Source of the DNA: Kolteria novifilia | GTDB lineage: Bacteria; Planctomycetota; Planctomycetia; Kolteriales; Kolteriaceae | NCBI GenBank assembly: GCA_007748055.1 | Contig: CP036279.1 | Span: 4,402,001 to 4,466,000 of the forward strand | DNA length: 64,000 nucleotides | Direction: 5' to 3' | Part shown: positions 35,594 through 43,571 of the stretch, piece by piece | Layout: the number at the start of each line of letters is the position of its first letter | How positions within the stretch are numbered: position 1 is the first letter of the stretch | The notes under the pieces: model-generated | Told to the model about the DNA's origin: nothing | What the model saw: only the letters and a program-made list of their open reading frames with translations | The model's database searches: none | Program-made: the position numbers and the translations under genes

Positions 35594-35615
35594 GAATTCA
35601 CACAATCTTCGGATT
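35594..35615 (-). promoter_or_regulatory. conserved element upstream of secreted-protein member 1
   Basis: The plus-strand text GAATTCACACAATCTTC followed by GGATT is matched at 36805-36826 with one difference. It lies about 80 bases upstream of the start of member 1, in a longer region of similarity (ACTTTTA, CATCGGAT, GAATTC). It is a candidate promoter or activator site common to members 1 and 2. Confidence 0.5.
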
Positions 35616-35721
35616 GGGATCGCTGGGAGGTATCAGCCAGTTTCACAAAGAGACGGGCTGTCGACTTGTCGATTCGTTCGTTTATTGCCTAAGAGTTCGG
35701 TCATCGCCTAAGAGACTCTTC

Positions 35722-35756
35722 GTTGCCATGCCCACGCTCGCCGTGGGCATGCTGGA
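35722..35756. repeat. REP-like hairpin repeat
   Basis: ATGCCCACG (35728-35736) and CGTGGGCAT (35742-35750) form a perfect 9-bp stem with a CTCGC loop. It is the same stem as at 17105 and 20654, but the flanking GGCACCC is replaced by GCTGGAAA. Confidence 0.7.
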
Positions 35757-36065
35757 AACGCCCCTGATCCAGTACGCTCCCGCACGGGTGAGGAACGAGT
35801 CTTCACGAAACGAACTTACCAATCAAGAGACTCGTGCTGCGTCAAACGCTAGATTTCGGGTTGTGGCCCCACGATCACTTCTCACTGGCTGACCAGCAGC
35901 AAGCACCACCCGAACTTTTGGATCTGACAAAGCACCAGCTACGGTGAAAAGCTCGTTTGGAGCAGCATCCGCATGTCCCGTGGGAAGAGGACGAACGGAG
36001 TAGGTGCGGAAGAGCCCGGACCAAAGAGGAGCCGTCGGCAGCCTCAGCGACTGCCCGCGCATCAG

Positions 36066-36102
36066 AAAGCCGCCAGACCTCGACGAGGAGATCTAGCGGC
36101 TT
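36066..36102 (-). terminator. terminator hairpin for secreted-protein member 2
   Basis: AAGCCGCCAGACCTC and GAGATCTAGCGGCTT form a 15-bp imperfect stem. Reading on the minus strand it ends in CGGCTTTCTG. It lies about 50 bases after the stop of member 2 and resembles the bidirectional terminator at 34846-34894. Confidence 0.6.
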
Positions 36103-36148
36103 CGACGATCGCGTGGTTCAACGTTTGCGGAAGGACTCCCTCACCGGC

Positions 36149-36721
36149 TTAGAAGCGAGCCGTGCGGAAGGTCGCGCCCGTCCCGGCATCCGAGACGAAC
36201 CCGCCGCCCGTCGGGGGCTGCGTAGGACTCGTTGACGGCTGCGCCGCCTCGCCCGTCTCCACGTTGACGGACACCTGGACACCACCGACGTTACTCACCG
36301 AGACCGCGCCGGCAGTGGCTCCAGGGGCCGCGAGAGCGACGGACGGGATTTCTGCATCCGTGGTGACCTTGCCCATCGCGGTCGTGACCAGATCTGGTAG
36401 GAAGGACGGACTTGTCGGATTGGCGAAGACAAACTGCAACACCGTCACGTCAGCGCCCGTTTCATCCGCGTAATCGATCGTATCCGTTGAGAACTTGGCG
36501 AAGGCGACCTTGTTGTCGTCAATGTATTCCTGCAAGTCGACAAGGTCGGCACCCGTCAAGCCATTTTCGTCCGCCGCGAGCAGGAGTTGTTTCTCGAACT
36601 GGTCTTGTTGCAATTTCGAGGCGTTGATCGCCGATTGCGCGGCATGAACTTCGGTCGCGGAAAGAGCGACCAGTCCACTGAGACAGAATGCCCAAAGCGG
36701 AAGTCTCTTCTTCAGCATCAT
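36149..36721 (-). CDS. small secreted protein, member 2 of a four-paralogue family
   Basis: A 190-residue exported protein with signal peptide LPLWAFCLSGLVALSATEVHA, nearly the same as member 1. The core shows FEKQLLLAADENG, LQEYIDDNKVAFAKF and LQFVFANPTSPS, aligning with the F-x3-LLL, Y-I and F-x-P positions of the other members. The C-terminus is Gly/Thr/Pro-rich and ends G-T-G-A-T-F-R-T-A-R-F. This member is the most diverged in the middle. ATG at 36721 follows AAGGGGACTCATTG. Function unknown. Confidence 0.75.
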   Translation of the reverse strand: MMLKKRLPLWAFCLSGLVALSATEVHAAQSAINASKLQQDQFEKQLLLAADENGLTGADLVDLQEYIDDNKVAFAKFSTDTIDYADETGADVTVLQFVFANPTSPSFLPDLVTTAMGKVTTDAEIPSVALAAPGATAGAVSVSNVGGVQVSVNVETGEAAQPSTSPTQPPTGGGFVSDAGTGATFRTARF

Positions 36722-36804
36722 CAATGAGTCCCCTTGTGCTTGGTTTCTCCGCGTTCTCCCTCAACTTTTACCAGGCAATCTGGGCGGGACAATCGGATCG
36801 TAAC

Positions 36805-36826
36805 GAATTCACACAATCTTCCGATT
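36805..36826 (-). promoter_or_regulatory. conserved element upstream of secreted-protein member 2
   Basis: GAATTCACACAATCTTC followed by CGATT, matching 35594-35615 with one change and at the same distance from its gene. A weaker relative (GTTCACAATTGGTCGGGTT) lies near 37764, upstream of member 3. Confidence 0.5.
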
Positions 36827-37010
36827 AGCTTCACACTACCTTGGCGAGATAGCCAAAAACCTGCTCCCTTTGAACTGCCACCTTGCCGTCATCGTGGTCC
36901 TCAAGACCCAATGACAACATCGCGAACCAGCCCATGCCCAGGTCGACCAGCGATGCCTCTCTTCAACCATCTCCGTACATCGCTCGCGAGGAAATCACCA
37001 CCAAACAAAC

Positions 37011-37045
37011 GAGCCGTCGGCAACACATGAGTCACCAACGGCTCG
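37011..37045 (-). terminator. terminator-like hairpin for secreted-protein member 3
   Basis: GAGCCGT and ACGGCTC pair as outer stem with partial inner pairing. On the minus strand the hairpin is followed by GTTTGTTTGGTGG. It lies about 60 bases after the stop of member 3. Confidence 0.5.
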
Positions 37046-37107
37046 AGGGATCGGATTGATCGATGAGAAATATGCGTCGAGTTGTTCTCTCGACGGGGAT
37101 ACCTCTC

Positions 37108-37686
37108 TCAAAATCGGGACGCGGAGAATGTGAGAGCCGACCCTCCCTCCGAGACGGGTACGTCCTTGTTCGGAGAGATGCCGGTACTGTTCCCCGTGTT
37201 CGTGCTGTAGGCGGCCCCAGTCACCGTGTTTCCAATGACCCCGTTGCCCGTCGTCGAGTCGGGGACGAAATCCGTCACGAACGGCGGCGTCGGTTGAGTG
37301 AGTGTGTCGATCACGTTCGTGATCAACTCCTGAAGCAACGTCGCCGATCCAATCCCTAGGGCCGCGGGGTCCGGCGGCGAGAACTGCATGATGTTGGGGT
37401 TGAGCGTTCCGTTGATTGTCGCCTCACTTGTCGAACTCCGGCGGGCCGACGCGAAGCCGACACTTGCCGCCGAGATGTATTCGCGAAGGGCCAAGGGGTC
37501 GATGCCCGAATTGGGTTGACCGCCGACGAGCAAAAGTTCGCGGATGAAGTCCTGGTAGACCAACGTGGTGTCGTTGTTGGACTCGATCGCGAGGTCCGTG
37601 CTCGTTTGCGCGGAAGCCGTGTTGAGGGTAACAAGGACTCCAGCCGCGACCATCAGTGCACAAGGAAGAGTTCGTCTCACGGTCAT
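37108..37686 (-). CDS. small secreted protein, member 3 of a four-paralogue family
   Basis: A 192-residue exported protein with signal peptide ALMVAAGVLVTLNTASAQ. It is closest to member 4. Shared blocks are YQDFIRELLLVGGQP, ALREYISAASVGFASARRSS, NGTLNPNIMQFSPPDPAALG and a final GISPNKDVPVSEGGSALTF leading to SASRF. The last 11 residues fit the G-x-x-L-x-F-x-x-S-R-F ending. The start at 37686 is preceded by AAAGGAGCGAGTG; an upstream reading adds a non-signal stretch. Function unknown. Confidence 0.78.
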   Translation of the reverse strand: MTVRRTLPCALMVAAGVLVTLNTASAQTSTDLAIESNNDTTLVYQDFIRELLLVGGQPNSGIDPLALREYISAASVGFASARRSSTSEATINGTLNPNIMQFSPPDPAALGIGSATLLQELITNVIDTLTQPTPPFVTDFVPDSTTGNGVIGNTVTGAAYSTNTGNSTGISPNKDVPVSEGGSALTFSASRF

Positions 37687-38082
37687 CACTCGCTCCTTTA
37701 GGACAATCTTCACCATCGGGGAAACCTAGCCCGTGGAGCGAACTTCGGCAAACAGTTCCCTCACGAAACGTTCACAATTGGTCGGGTTTCTTGACCTAAT
37801 CTTCATGGATCATTCGCGAGACGTGCCACGCCAAGAGCCCGTTGAGGGAAGCTGGCCAAGGCGAAAACGAACGATGTTGGAGAGGATTGAGAGAGCGGGA
37901 CGACGCGAGTGATCTGTTGGTAGCGCGACGAACGCTGCACCGCCACCGCCACCGACGATGCCGGTCGCCCCGGTGGCGCGACGGGGGCTCTCACCCAAGA
38001 AAGGAAACAACCGCCGACCCTGCTCTCGCACGACCGGCGGTTTCGCGATTCGATTTGTCTCAGCGACCTAAAACGTGCTTCC
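37687..38082. other. intergenic region between secreted-protein members 3 and 4
   Basis: These 396 bases contain a weak version of the upstream element (near 37764) and the terminator hairpin of member 4 (38009-38042). No RNA gene or other coding sequence is supported. Confidence 0.5.
38009..38042 (-). terminator. terminator hairpin for secreted-protein member 4
   Basis: AACCGCCG (38009-38016) pairs perfectly with CGGCGGTT (38035-38042). Read on the minus strand it continues GTTTCCTTTCTTG, giving a U-rich tail. It lies 40 bases beyond the stop of member 4. Confidence 0.6.
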
Positions 38083-38667
38083 TCAGAAGCGAGAGGCCGA
38101 GAAGGTGAGATTCGATCCGCCTTCGGATACCGGAATGTTCTTGTTCGGCGAGATGCCGACCCCATTACCGGTGTTCGTGCTGAACGCGATCCCGGAGATG
38201 GTGTTGCCGACGACTCCGTTGCCGTCGGTGGTCGCGGGAGCGTAGGTCGTGATGTTCGGCGGTGTCAACTGGCTGATGTAGTCGTTGACGACCTCGACGA
38301 TCAACTCCCGAATTGAGTCCGCGTCCGAAAGCCCGAGCGCCGCGGGGTCGGGAGGCGAATACTGCATGATGTTCGGATCGAGGGTCCCGTTGACGACGGC
38401 TTGTCCCGTCGATCCTCGTCGAGCGTCCGCGAATCCATCTTTCGTGGCATCGATGTAGGTGATCAGATCGAGCTGATCAATTCCCCGCGCCGGTTGACCA
38501 CCGATCAACTGCAACTGCTTGACGAATTGCTGAAAGGTGAGCGTGGTGGTGTTATTGGCCTCAATGGCCCGATCCGCACTCGTTTGGGCGTTGGCCTGGT
38601 TCGGGAGCGCGATGGCTCCGAACGCGACGAGAAGCGCTGGAGCGAGCATGGCGGAGAGTTGTCGCAC
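38083..38667 (-). CDS. small secreted protein, member 4 of a four-paralogue family
   Basis: A 194-residue exported protein with signal peptide LAPALLVAFGAIALPNQANAQ. It aligns along its whole length with member 3: FQQFVKQLQLIGGQP, ITYIDATKDGFADARRGS, NGTLDPNIMQYSPPDPAALG, a GNGVVGNTISGIAFSTNTGN stretch and an end reading GISPNKNIPVSEGGSNLTF then SASRF. GTG start at 38667 with GAAGGGACC upstream; an internal ATG 18 bases later is the alternative. Function unknown. It sits between member 3 and the DUF4214 gene, all on the minus strand. Confidence 0.78.
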   Translation of the reverse strand: MRQLSAMLAPALLVAFGAIALPNQANAQTSADRAIEANNTTTLTFQQFVKQLQLIGGQPARGIDQLDLITYIDATKDGFADARRGSTGQAVVNGTLDPNIMQYSPPDPAALGLSDADSIRELIVEVVNDYISQLTPPNITTYAPATTDGNGVVGNTISGIAFSTNTGNGVGISPNKNIPVSEGGSNLTFSASRF

Positions 38668-38834
38668 GAGAAGGTCCCTTCAGTCGGTTCTTCATGACCT
38701 TCTCGAATGTAGCTCTCAGCGTGAGAGATCGCAAGACTCTCTCCCCCGAGGAACCGCCAAATCTTACCCAGGCCTCCCAGTTGACCCGGTTAAGTGGATC
38801 GTACCGGGATGGCCCGAGTGAGACTTGCCGCGGC

Positions 38835-39509
38835 TTAGAACAACAGGCTGTCGCGGAGGAAAGCTTCCTCGGAAGCGGCGACGAGCGCGGCGGCGATGTT
38901 GGTGCCGTTGTTCTGGACGACCGGCGTCCACGAGTCCTTGGCGGTGTCGTCGGCTTCGCGACCGAGGAACTCGACGAAGATGCCGTCGACGATGTCGTAA
39001 GCGCGCTCGAGCGAGAACTCGATGCCGTCGGCGACCGCCGTCAAATTGCCAGCGTCGGCGAGAGGCAGGAAGGCGGCTTCGAGCGTCGCGTCGGCGGGAC
39101 GACCGAGGAGATCGGTCGCGACGGAATCGAGGTAGAGTTCGGCGTCGTTGTTGCCGCGCGTCTGGAAGTACTCCTGCGAGGCACAGATTGCGGCGGTCAC
39201 GTCCTGCATGCTCGAGGTACCCTCGACGAGTCCGCCCAACCAGGCGTTGATGTCGCCCTGGCTCGCTTCGCGAAGGAGAAGATCGACGTAGGCGTCTTCG
39301 AGGTACCGCGTGAAGAACTCGGCGGACGTCGCGAAGGTGCCCGAGACATCGCTGCGCGATACTTGACCGGCATCGAGGGCGGCGACGTAGGTGGCCACTT
39401 CCGTCGAGGACCCCTCGCGTCCCAGGAACAGCACGTACTGCGCCTCGACGAACTGGGTGTTGGTCGGCACGATGCGGTTTTCCAACTGTTCAAATCGAAT
39501 GCCACTCAT
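38835..39509 (-). CDS. DUF4214-type repeat protein with LExR leader motif
   Basis: A 224-residue protein beginning MSGIRFEQLENRIVPTN, a leader motif typical of planctomycete exported proteins. Four DUF4214-like helical units follow. Their hallmark Y/F-x-x-L-L-G-R-E/P pattern is seen in QYVLFLGREGSSTE, AYVDLLLREASQGD, SVATDLLGRPADATL and GIFVEFLGREADDTA. DUF4214 repeats occur in secreted surface and glycan-associated proteins; a specific function is not established. The start at 39509 is chosen because it begins the leader motif and has GGAGACC upstream. It is the first gene of the secreted-protein run. Confidence 0.8.
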   Translation of the reverse strand: MSGIRFEQLENRIVPTNTQFVEAQYVLFLGREGSSTEVATYVAALDAGQVSRSDVSGTFATSAEFFTRYLEDAYVDLLLREASQGDINAWLGGLVEGTSSMQDVTAAICASQEYFQTRGNNDAELYLDSVATDLLGRPADATLEAAFLPLADAGNLTAVADGIEFSLERAYDIVDGIFVEFLGREADDTAKDSWTPVVQNNGTNIAAALVAASEEAFLRDSLLF

Positions 39510-40026
39510 GCTTGGTCTCCATGTGAGGGCATGACGAGTCGTCGCCCCTATCCCATGCTTTTCTGAACTACTCGGAACGAACCACGAGTCTTCAATGAAG
39601 AGACTCGTTCTCGATGCCATGCTGGGGAATTCAGGCGCGATGTCAAAAGAAGTTCTCGTGAAGCGCCTTTGTCCTCCAGCTCTACCTATTCCCCCCAAAC
39701 AAACGATGATGGAAACGCGTGCTACGGGCGAAGTTTGAGGGCCATCAGTACCACGCCCAACCCCGGTTGTTCTAGTTGACCTCTATCAAACTAGCTCACA
39801 AAACAGGAATGCTGGGAAAGCAATTCCGACAAGAGTGGATCCGCGGTCGAAAAATCCGGTCCAACCCCACCAGGAATCCCAAACGGACAGATCGTGGATT
39901 GACTTGAAAGTGGCGTGAGCGTCGATAGATTAGTTGCTTGATTTGAACGTGTAGAACATTGATCAGTGAAGTAAGGGTTAGGGCTTCAGGGTGGTGGAAA
40001 CCTGATGCCTCGTTGGCTGGGCGCAA
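39510..40026. other. intergenic region upstream of rpsO
   Basis: A 517-base region between the DUF4214 gene (minus) and rpsO (plus). It contains the candidate rpsO promoter (39904-39931) and a leader of roughly 90 bases that could hold an S15-responsive structure, though I cannot fold it reliably by eye. Confidence 0.45.
39904..39931 (+). promoter_or_regulatory. candidate sigma-70-type promoter for rpsO-pnp
   Basis: TTGAAA (39904-39909), a 16-base spacer and TAGATT (39926-39931) fit a vegetative promoter. Transcription would start near 39938 and give a leader of about 90 bases before the rpsO ATG. Confidence 0.35.
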
Positions 40027-40296
40027 ATGGCAATCACACGCGATCAAAAGACGGAAATCATCGAAACCTTCCGAGTCGGGAACGAGGACACGGGTAGCCC
40101 CGAGGTCCAGATTGCCATTCTCACGGCACGAGTCAAAGACTTGACGGAACACCTGAAGGTTCACTCGAAGGACCATGCGAGCCGTCGCGGGCTCCTGATG
40201 ATGGTGAGCAAGCGAAATAGCCTTCTGAAGTATCTCAAGGCCAAGTCGCGTTCGCGGTATCAGTCCGTCGTCAGCCGACTGGGACTCCGCAAGTAA
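40027..40296 (+). CDS. rpsO: 30S ribosomal protein S15
   Basis: An 89-residue protein, the usual length. It matches S15 throughout: [22 protein letters not shown], the [19 protein letters not shown] rRNA-contact region and LLKYLK. S15 binds 16S rRNA early in 30S assembly. It is followed by pnp, the classical rpsO-pnp order. S15 autoregulates through its leader in several bacteria; this is possible here but not shown. Confidence 0.97.
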   Translation: MAITRDQKTEIIETFRVGNEDTGSPEVQIAILTARVKDLTEHLKVHSKDHASRRGLLMMVSKRNSLLKYLKAKSRSRYQSVVSRLGLRK

Positions 40297-40496
40297 GCCG
40301 GTTCCGTCCCATTCGGACATCGTGATCGGTCATCGTGATCGGTCTTCGTGGAACGGACAGAAGGGTTCGGGCCGATCGCCCATCGAGCAACTTCTAGGCC
40401 CTTCTCTCCTCCAGATTGCTGCGCCGTCCATCCGACGGGGTGATGATTCTCCACCTCTGAATGGTTCCTGCCCAAGTCAGCGCAGGTGAACATTCC

Positions 40497-42584
40497 GTGC
40501 AAGCTGTTGTTGTTGAACGCGAAATCGGCGGAGCGACGCTCCGCGTCGAAACTGGAAAACTAGCCAAACAAGCTTCCGGGGCCGTTCTGGTCACCTACGA
40601 AGGAACGGCTGTCCTCACGGCCGTGACGGAAGGCCCTCCCCGGGGTGGTGGCGACTTCTTTCCGTTGACCGTCGACTACCGCGAGCGGACCTACGCCGCC
40701 GGTAAGTTCCCCGGTGGCTTCAAAAAACGCGAAGGTGCTCCCTCCGTCAAGGAAATCTTGACGATGCGGCTCACTGATCGCCCGATCCGTCCCCTCTTCC
40801 CCAAGTCGTATCTCAACGAAGTGCAGATCATGTCGACGGTCCTCTCCTCGGACCGCGAGAATGACGCCGACGTCCTCTCCATGATTGGCGCCAGTGCCGC
40901 CCTCTCCATCGCCCAGCTTCCGTTCCACGGCCCCATCGGCGCGGTTCGGATCGGCAAGACCGAAGAGGGTCTCGTGATCCTCCCGACAGTCTCCGAGTTG
41001 GCCGAGAGCTCGCTGGATCTCGTCGTCGCGGGTAGCGCCGACGCCGTCTGCATGATCGAGGGCTTCGGAAAGGAGATCCCCGAGGACGAGATGGTCGAGG
41101 CCATCCTCGCCGCTCACGAGCAGATTCGCGAGATTGTCGGCCTGATCGAGGAACTCCGGGAGAAGACCGGTTGGAAACCCGTCGAGTATGACGAGTCGGT
41201 CGATACCAGCCTCTACGACAAGATCCTCGCCTCCCACAAGGACGCGATCCGCGACGCCAAAGCGACCGAGGGCAAGCTCGCCCGCGCGGCGGTGATCGAC
41301 GAGGTTCTCGCCAAGGTCAAGGAAGAGCTGATCGATCCGGAATCGGACGACAGCCCGACCGAGGACGACGTCTACAACGCGTTTCACCAGGTCGAGCGTC
41401 GTGTGGTTCGCGACCGCATCCTCGAAGGGGTGCGTCCCGATGGACGGACCGCCGAGGAGATTCGTCCGCTCTACTCGGAAGTCGGCCTGCTTCCGAACGT
41501 GCACGGGTCGTCGCTCTTTCAGCGCGGCGAGACCCAATCGCTCACGGTCTCGACCCTGGGAAGCGTCAGCGACGAGCAGCGGGTCGATGGACTTCAGGAA
41601 GAGTACACCAAGAAGTTCATGCTCGATTACAACTTCCCGCCCTTCTCCGTCGGCGAGTGCCGGATGATCCGCGGTCCGGGACGTCGCGAGATCGGGCACG
41701 GAGCGTTGGCCGAGCGGAGCTTGGTTCCGGTCATCCCCCCGGCCGACAAGTTTCCCTACACCATTCGACTTGTCTCGGAGATCCTCGAGTCGAACGGCTC
41801 CTCCTCGATGGCGTCGGTCTGTGCCGGAACTCTCTGCCTGATGGATTCGGGTGTTCCCATTAAGGATCCGGTCGCGGGGATCTCGATCGGCTTGGTGAAG
41901 GAAGAGAGCGGCTTCGCCATTCTCACCGACATCATGGGCGACGAGGATCACTTTGGCGACATGGACTTCAAGGTGGCCGGCACGCAGCGCGGCATCACCG
42001 GCATCCAACTCGACCTGAAGATCACCGGGATCGACGAGCAGATCATCCGCGACACGCTCGCGATGGCTCGCTCGGCTCGGATCGAGATCCTCCGCCACAT
42101 GTTGCGGACGCTCAAGCGCCCCAACAAGGAGATTAGCCCGAACGCACCGCGCCTCTACCGGATGAAGATCAACTCCGAGAAGATCGGCATGGTCATCGGC
42201 CCGGGCGGCAAGCACATCCGCGCCCTCCAGGAAGAGACCAAGACCGATATCTCCCTCGAGGATGACGGTACCGTGACGATCACCGGCTTGGACGCCGCGG
42301 GTTGCGACGCGGCCCGTGACCGGATCGAGGCCATCACCGAGGACGTCAAGGTCGGCAAGGTCTACAAGGGCCGGGTCAGCTCGATCACCGATTTCGGCGC
42401 CTTCATCGAACTCGTTCCCGGTCGCGATGGGCTCTGCCACATCAGCGAGTTGGATCACGGCTTCGTCAGCTCGGTGACCGACATCTGCAAGATCGGCGAC
42501 ACGCTCGAGGTCAAGGTGATCGGCATCGACGATCACGATCGCGTGAAGCTGTCGCGCAAGGTCCTCCTCAAGAAAGAGGACTGA
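40497..42584 (+). CDS. pnp: polyribonucleotide nucleotidyltransferase (PNPase)
   Basis: A 695-residue exoribonuclease that degrades RNA 3'-5' using phosphate, as part of RNA turnover. Two RNase PH-like domains are present (FFPLTVDYRERTYAAGKFPGG and PPFSVGECRMIRGPGRREIGH). A helical linker and KH domain (GMVIGPGGKHIRALQEET) follow. The S1 domain (VYKGRVSSITDFGAFIEL) is at the C-terminus. The GTG at 40497 is preferred because AGGTGA lies 8 bases upstream and the length to the first RNase PH strand then matches relatives. An ATG at 40461 without ribosome binding site would add 12 residues. Confidence 0.95.
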   Translation: MQAVVVEREIGGATLRVETGKLAKQASGAVLVTYEGTAVLTAVTEGPPRGGGDFFPLTVDYRERTYAAGKFPGGFKKREGAPSVKEILTMRLTDRPIRPLFPKSYLNEVQIMSTVLSSDRENDADVLSMIGASAALSIAQLPFHGPIGAVRIGKTEEGLVILPTVSELAESSLDLVVAGSADAVCMIEGFGKEIPEDEMVEAILAAHEQIREIVGLIEELREKTGWKPVEYDESVDTSLYDKILASHKDAIRDAKATEGKLARAAVIDEVLAKVKEELIDPESDDSPTEDDVYNAFHQVERRVVRDRILEGVRPDGRTAEEIRPLYSEVGLLPNVHGSSLFQRGETQSLTVSTLGSVSDEQRVDGLQEEYTKKFMLDYNFPPFSVGECRMIRGPGRREIGHGALAERSLVPVIPPADKFPYTIRLVSEILESNGSSSMASVCAGTLCLMDSGVPIKDPVAGISIGLVKEESGFAILTDIMGDEDHFGDMDFKVAGTQRGITGIQLDLKITGIDEQIIRDTLAMARSARIEILRHMLRTLKRPNKEISPNAPRLYRMKINSEKIGMVIGPGGKHIRALQEETKTDISLEDDGTVTITGLDAAGCDAARDRIEAITEDVKVGKVYKGRVSSITDFGAFIELVPGRDGLCHISELDHGFVSSVTDICKIGDTLEVKVIGIDDHDRVKLSRKVLLKKED

Positions 42585-42602
42585 CAACTCGTCGACACTC
42601 GT

Positions 42603-42627
42603 GGCCGGAGTCGCACGGACTCCGGCC
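42603..42627 (+). terminator. terminator-like hairpin after pnp
   Basis: GGCCGGAGTC (42603-42612) and GACTCCGGCC (42618-42627) form a perfect 10-bp stem with a 5-base loop, 19 bases after the pnp stop. There is no T-run, so it may protect the 3' end or need Rho. Confidence 0.55.
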
Positions 42628-42727
42628 GCGGATCGACGGAGAGCGGCGTCTCTACCCTCGGACACTCGTGACAAGTCCCGCCGTCTCCATTTTTGAATGA
42701 CACTGCTCGAGAGAAGGACCCGATGCG

Positions 42728-43456
42728 ATGAGCGGATCGCAGCTCGACGTTGCGGACGAGAAACATCGCTGGCTCCTGGAGCAGTACACCGAGGTCGCCA
42801 GCCTCGCCGGCGGTCTCGCTCACGAGATCAAGAACCCACTGAGCACCCTCACGCTCAACCTGCAACTCCTCACCGAGGACTTCGCCGATCCCGAGAACCA
42901 GCGGGAACGCCGAGCCCTTCAGAAGATCGAGACGCTGCAAAAGGAATGTCATCGCCTCGAAGAGATTCTCGACGCGTTTCTGCGCTTCGCTCGCATCAGC
43001 GAATTGAACCCGGCCCCCGCGGACCTCAACAAGATCGTTCGCGAAGTGATCGAGTTCCAGTCCGCCCACGCCGATGCTTGCGGAATCGTGCTACGCGATG
43101 ACCTGCACGCGTCGCTTCCCGACGTTCGGCTCGACGCCGACTTGATCAAACAAGCGGTTCTCAACCTCGTGCTCAACGCGCTGCACGTGATGAGCGAGGG
43201 AGGAGAATTGATCCTCAAGACTCGCTTCGACGATCGCTTCGTCTACTTGGACGTGATCGACACCGGCCCAGGGATGAGCCAGGAGGTGATCAGCCGGATT
43301 TTCAAGCCCTTCTACTCCACCCGCCGCGGTGGCAACGGCCTCGGCCTGCCGACGACGAAGAAGATTGTCGAGGGCCATCACGGAAGGCTTCTGGTCGAAA
43401 GCGAGCCGGGAAAAGGGACCGCGTTCACCATCGAGCTTCCAATCCCCACCAGCTAA
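42728..43456 (+). CDS. soluble sensor histidine kinase (HisKA + HATPase)
   Basis: A 242-residue kinase without membrane or PAS-type sensor domain. The phosphoacceptor H-box reads GGLAHEIKNPLSTL (about residues 28-41). The catalytic part has the N-box LNLVLNALHVM, G1 DTGPGMS, F-box FKPFYST and G2 GGNGLGLPTT. The short N-terminus suggests that it receives signal through a partner, or that it belongs to the NtrB-like group. No response regulator is adjacent. The ATG follows GAGAAGGACC. It may be read with pnp (143-base gap, terminator-like hairpin between) or alone. Confidence 0.9.
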   Translation: MSGSQLDVADEKHRWLLEQYTEVASLAGGLAHEIKNPLSTLTLNLQLLTEDFADPENQRERRALQKIETLQKECHRLEEILDAFLRFARISELNPAPADLNKIVREVIEFQSAHADACGIVLRDDLHASLPDVRLDADLIKQAVLNLVLNALHVMSEGGELILKTRFDDRFVYLDVIDTGPGMSQEVISRIFKPFYSTRRGGNGLGLPTTKKIVEGHHGRLLVESEPGKGTAFTIELPIPTS

Positions 43457-43512
43457 AGATCAAGACGTCGCCGGGCGGCTTGCGCGGGCTTGGGTCCGAG
43501 TGACAAGCCAAC

Positions 43513-43552
43513 CCCGCGTGCCCACGCGAGTCTGGTCATGGGACCTGGCAGA
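43513..43552. repeat. REP-like hairpin repeat (degenerate)
   Basis: GCGTGCCCACGCGAG and TCATGGGACCTGGCAG form a degraded copy of the REP-like family. It lies between the converging histidine kinase and membrane-protein genes. Confidence 0.45.
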
Positions 43553-43571
43553 CTTCTCCATTGGGTGAGAA

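Larger units (their letters stand above)
35513..36148. other. intergenic region between secreted-protein members 1 and 2
   Basis: This 636-base stretch holds the conserved upstream element of member 1 (35594-35615), a REP-like hairpin (35722-35756) and the terminator hairpin of member 2 (36066-36102). The remainder has no supported gene. Confidence 0.6.
36722..37107. other. intergenic region between secreted-protein members 2 and 3
   Basis: This 386-base region contains the conserved upstream element of member 2 (36805-36826) and a terminator-like hairpin for member 3 (37011-37045). No other feature is supported. Confidence 0.55.

Noticed and set aside
39744-39800. CCCAACCCCGGTTG resembling the long-array unit edge
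   Set aside because: The match is too short (about 13 bases) and isolated to call a solo repeat.
40319-40348. Short direct repeat (CATCGTGATCGGT twice) between rpsO and pnp
   Set aside because: Only two copies and no palindrome or link to known regulation; likely chance or local slippage.
40560-42674. 704-residue minus-strand open reading opposite pnp
   Set aside because: pnp is certain from its domains; the antisense reading is composition-driven in GC-rich DNA.
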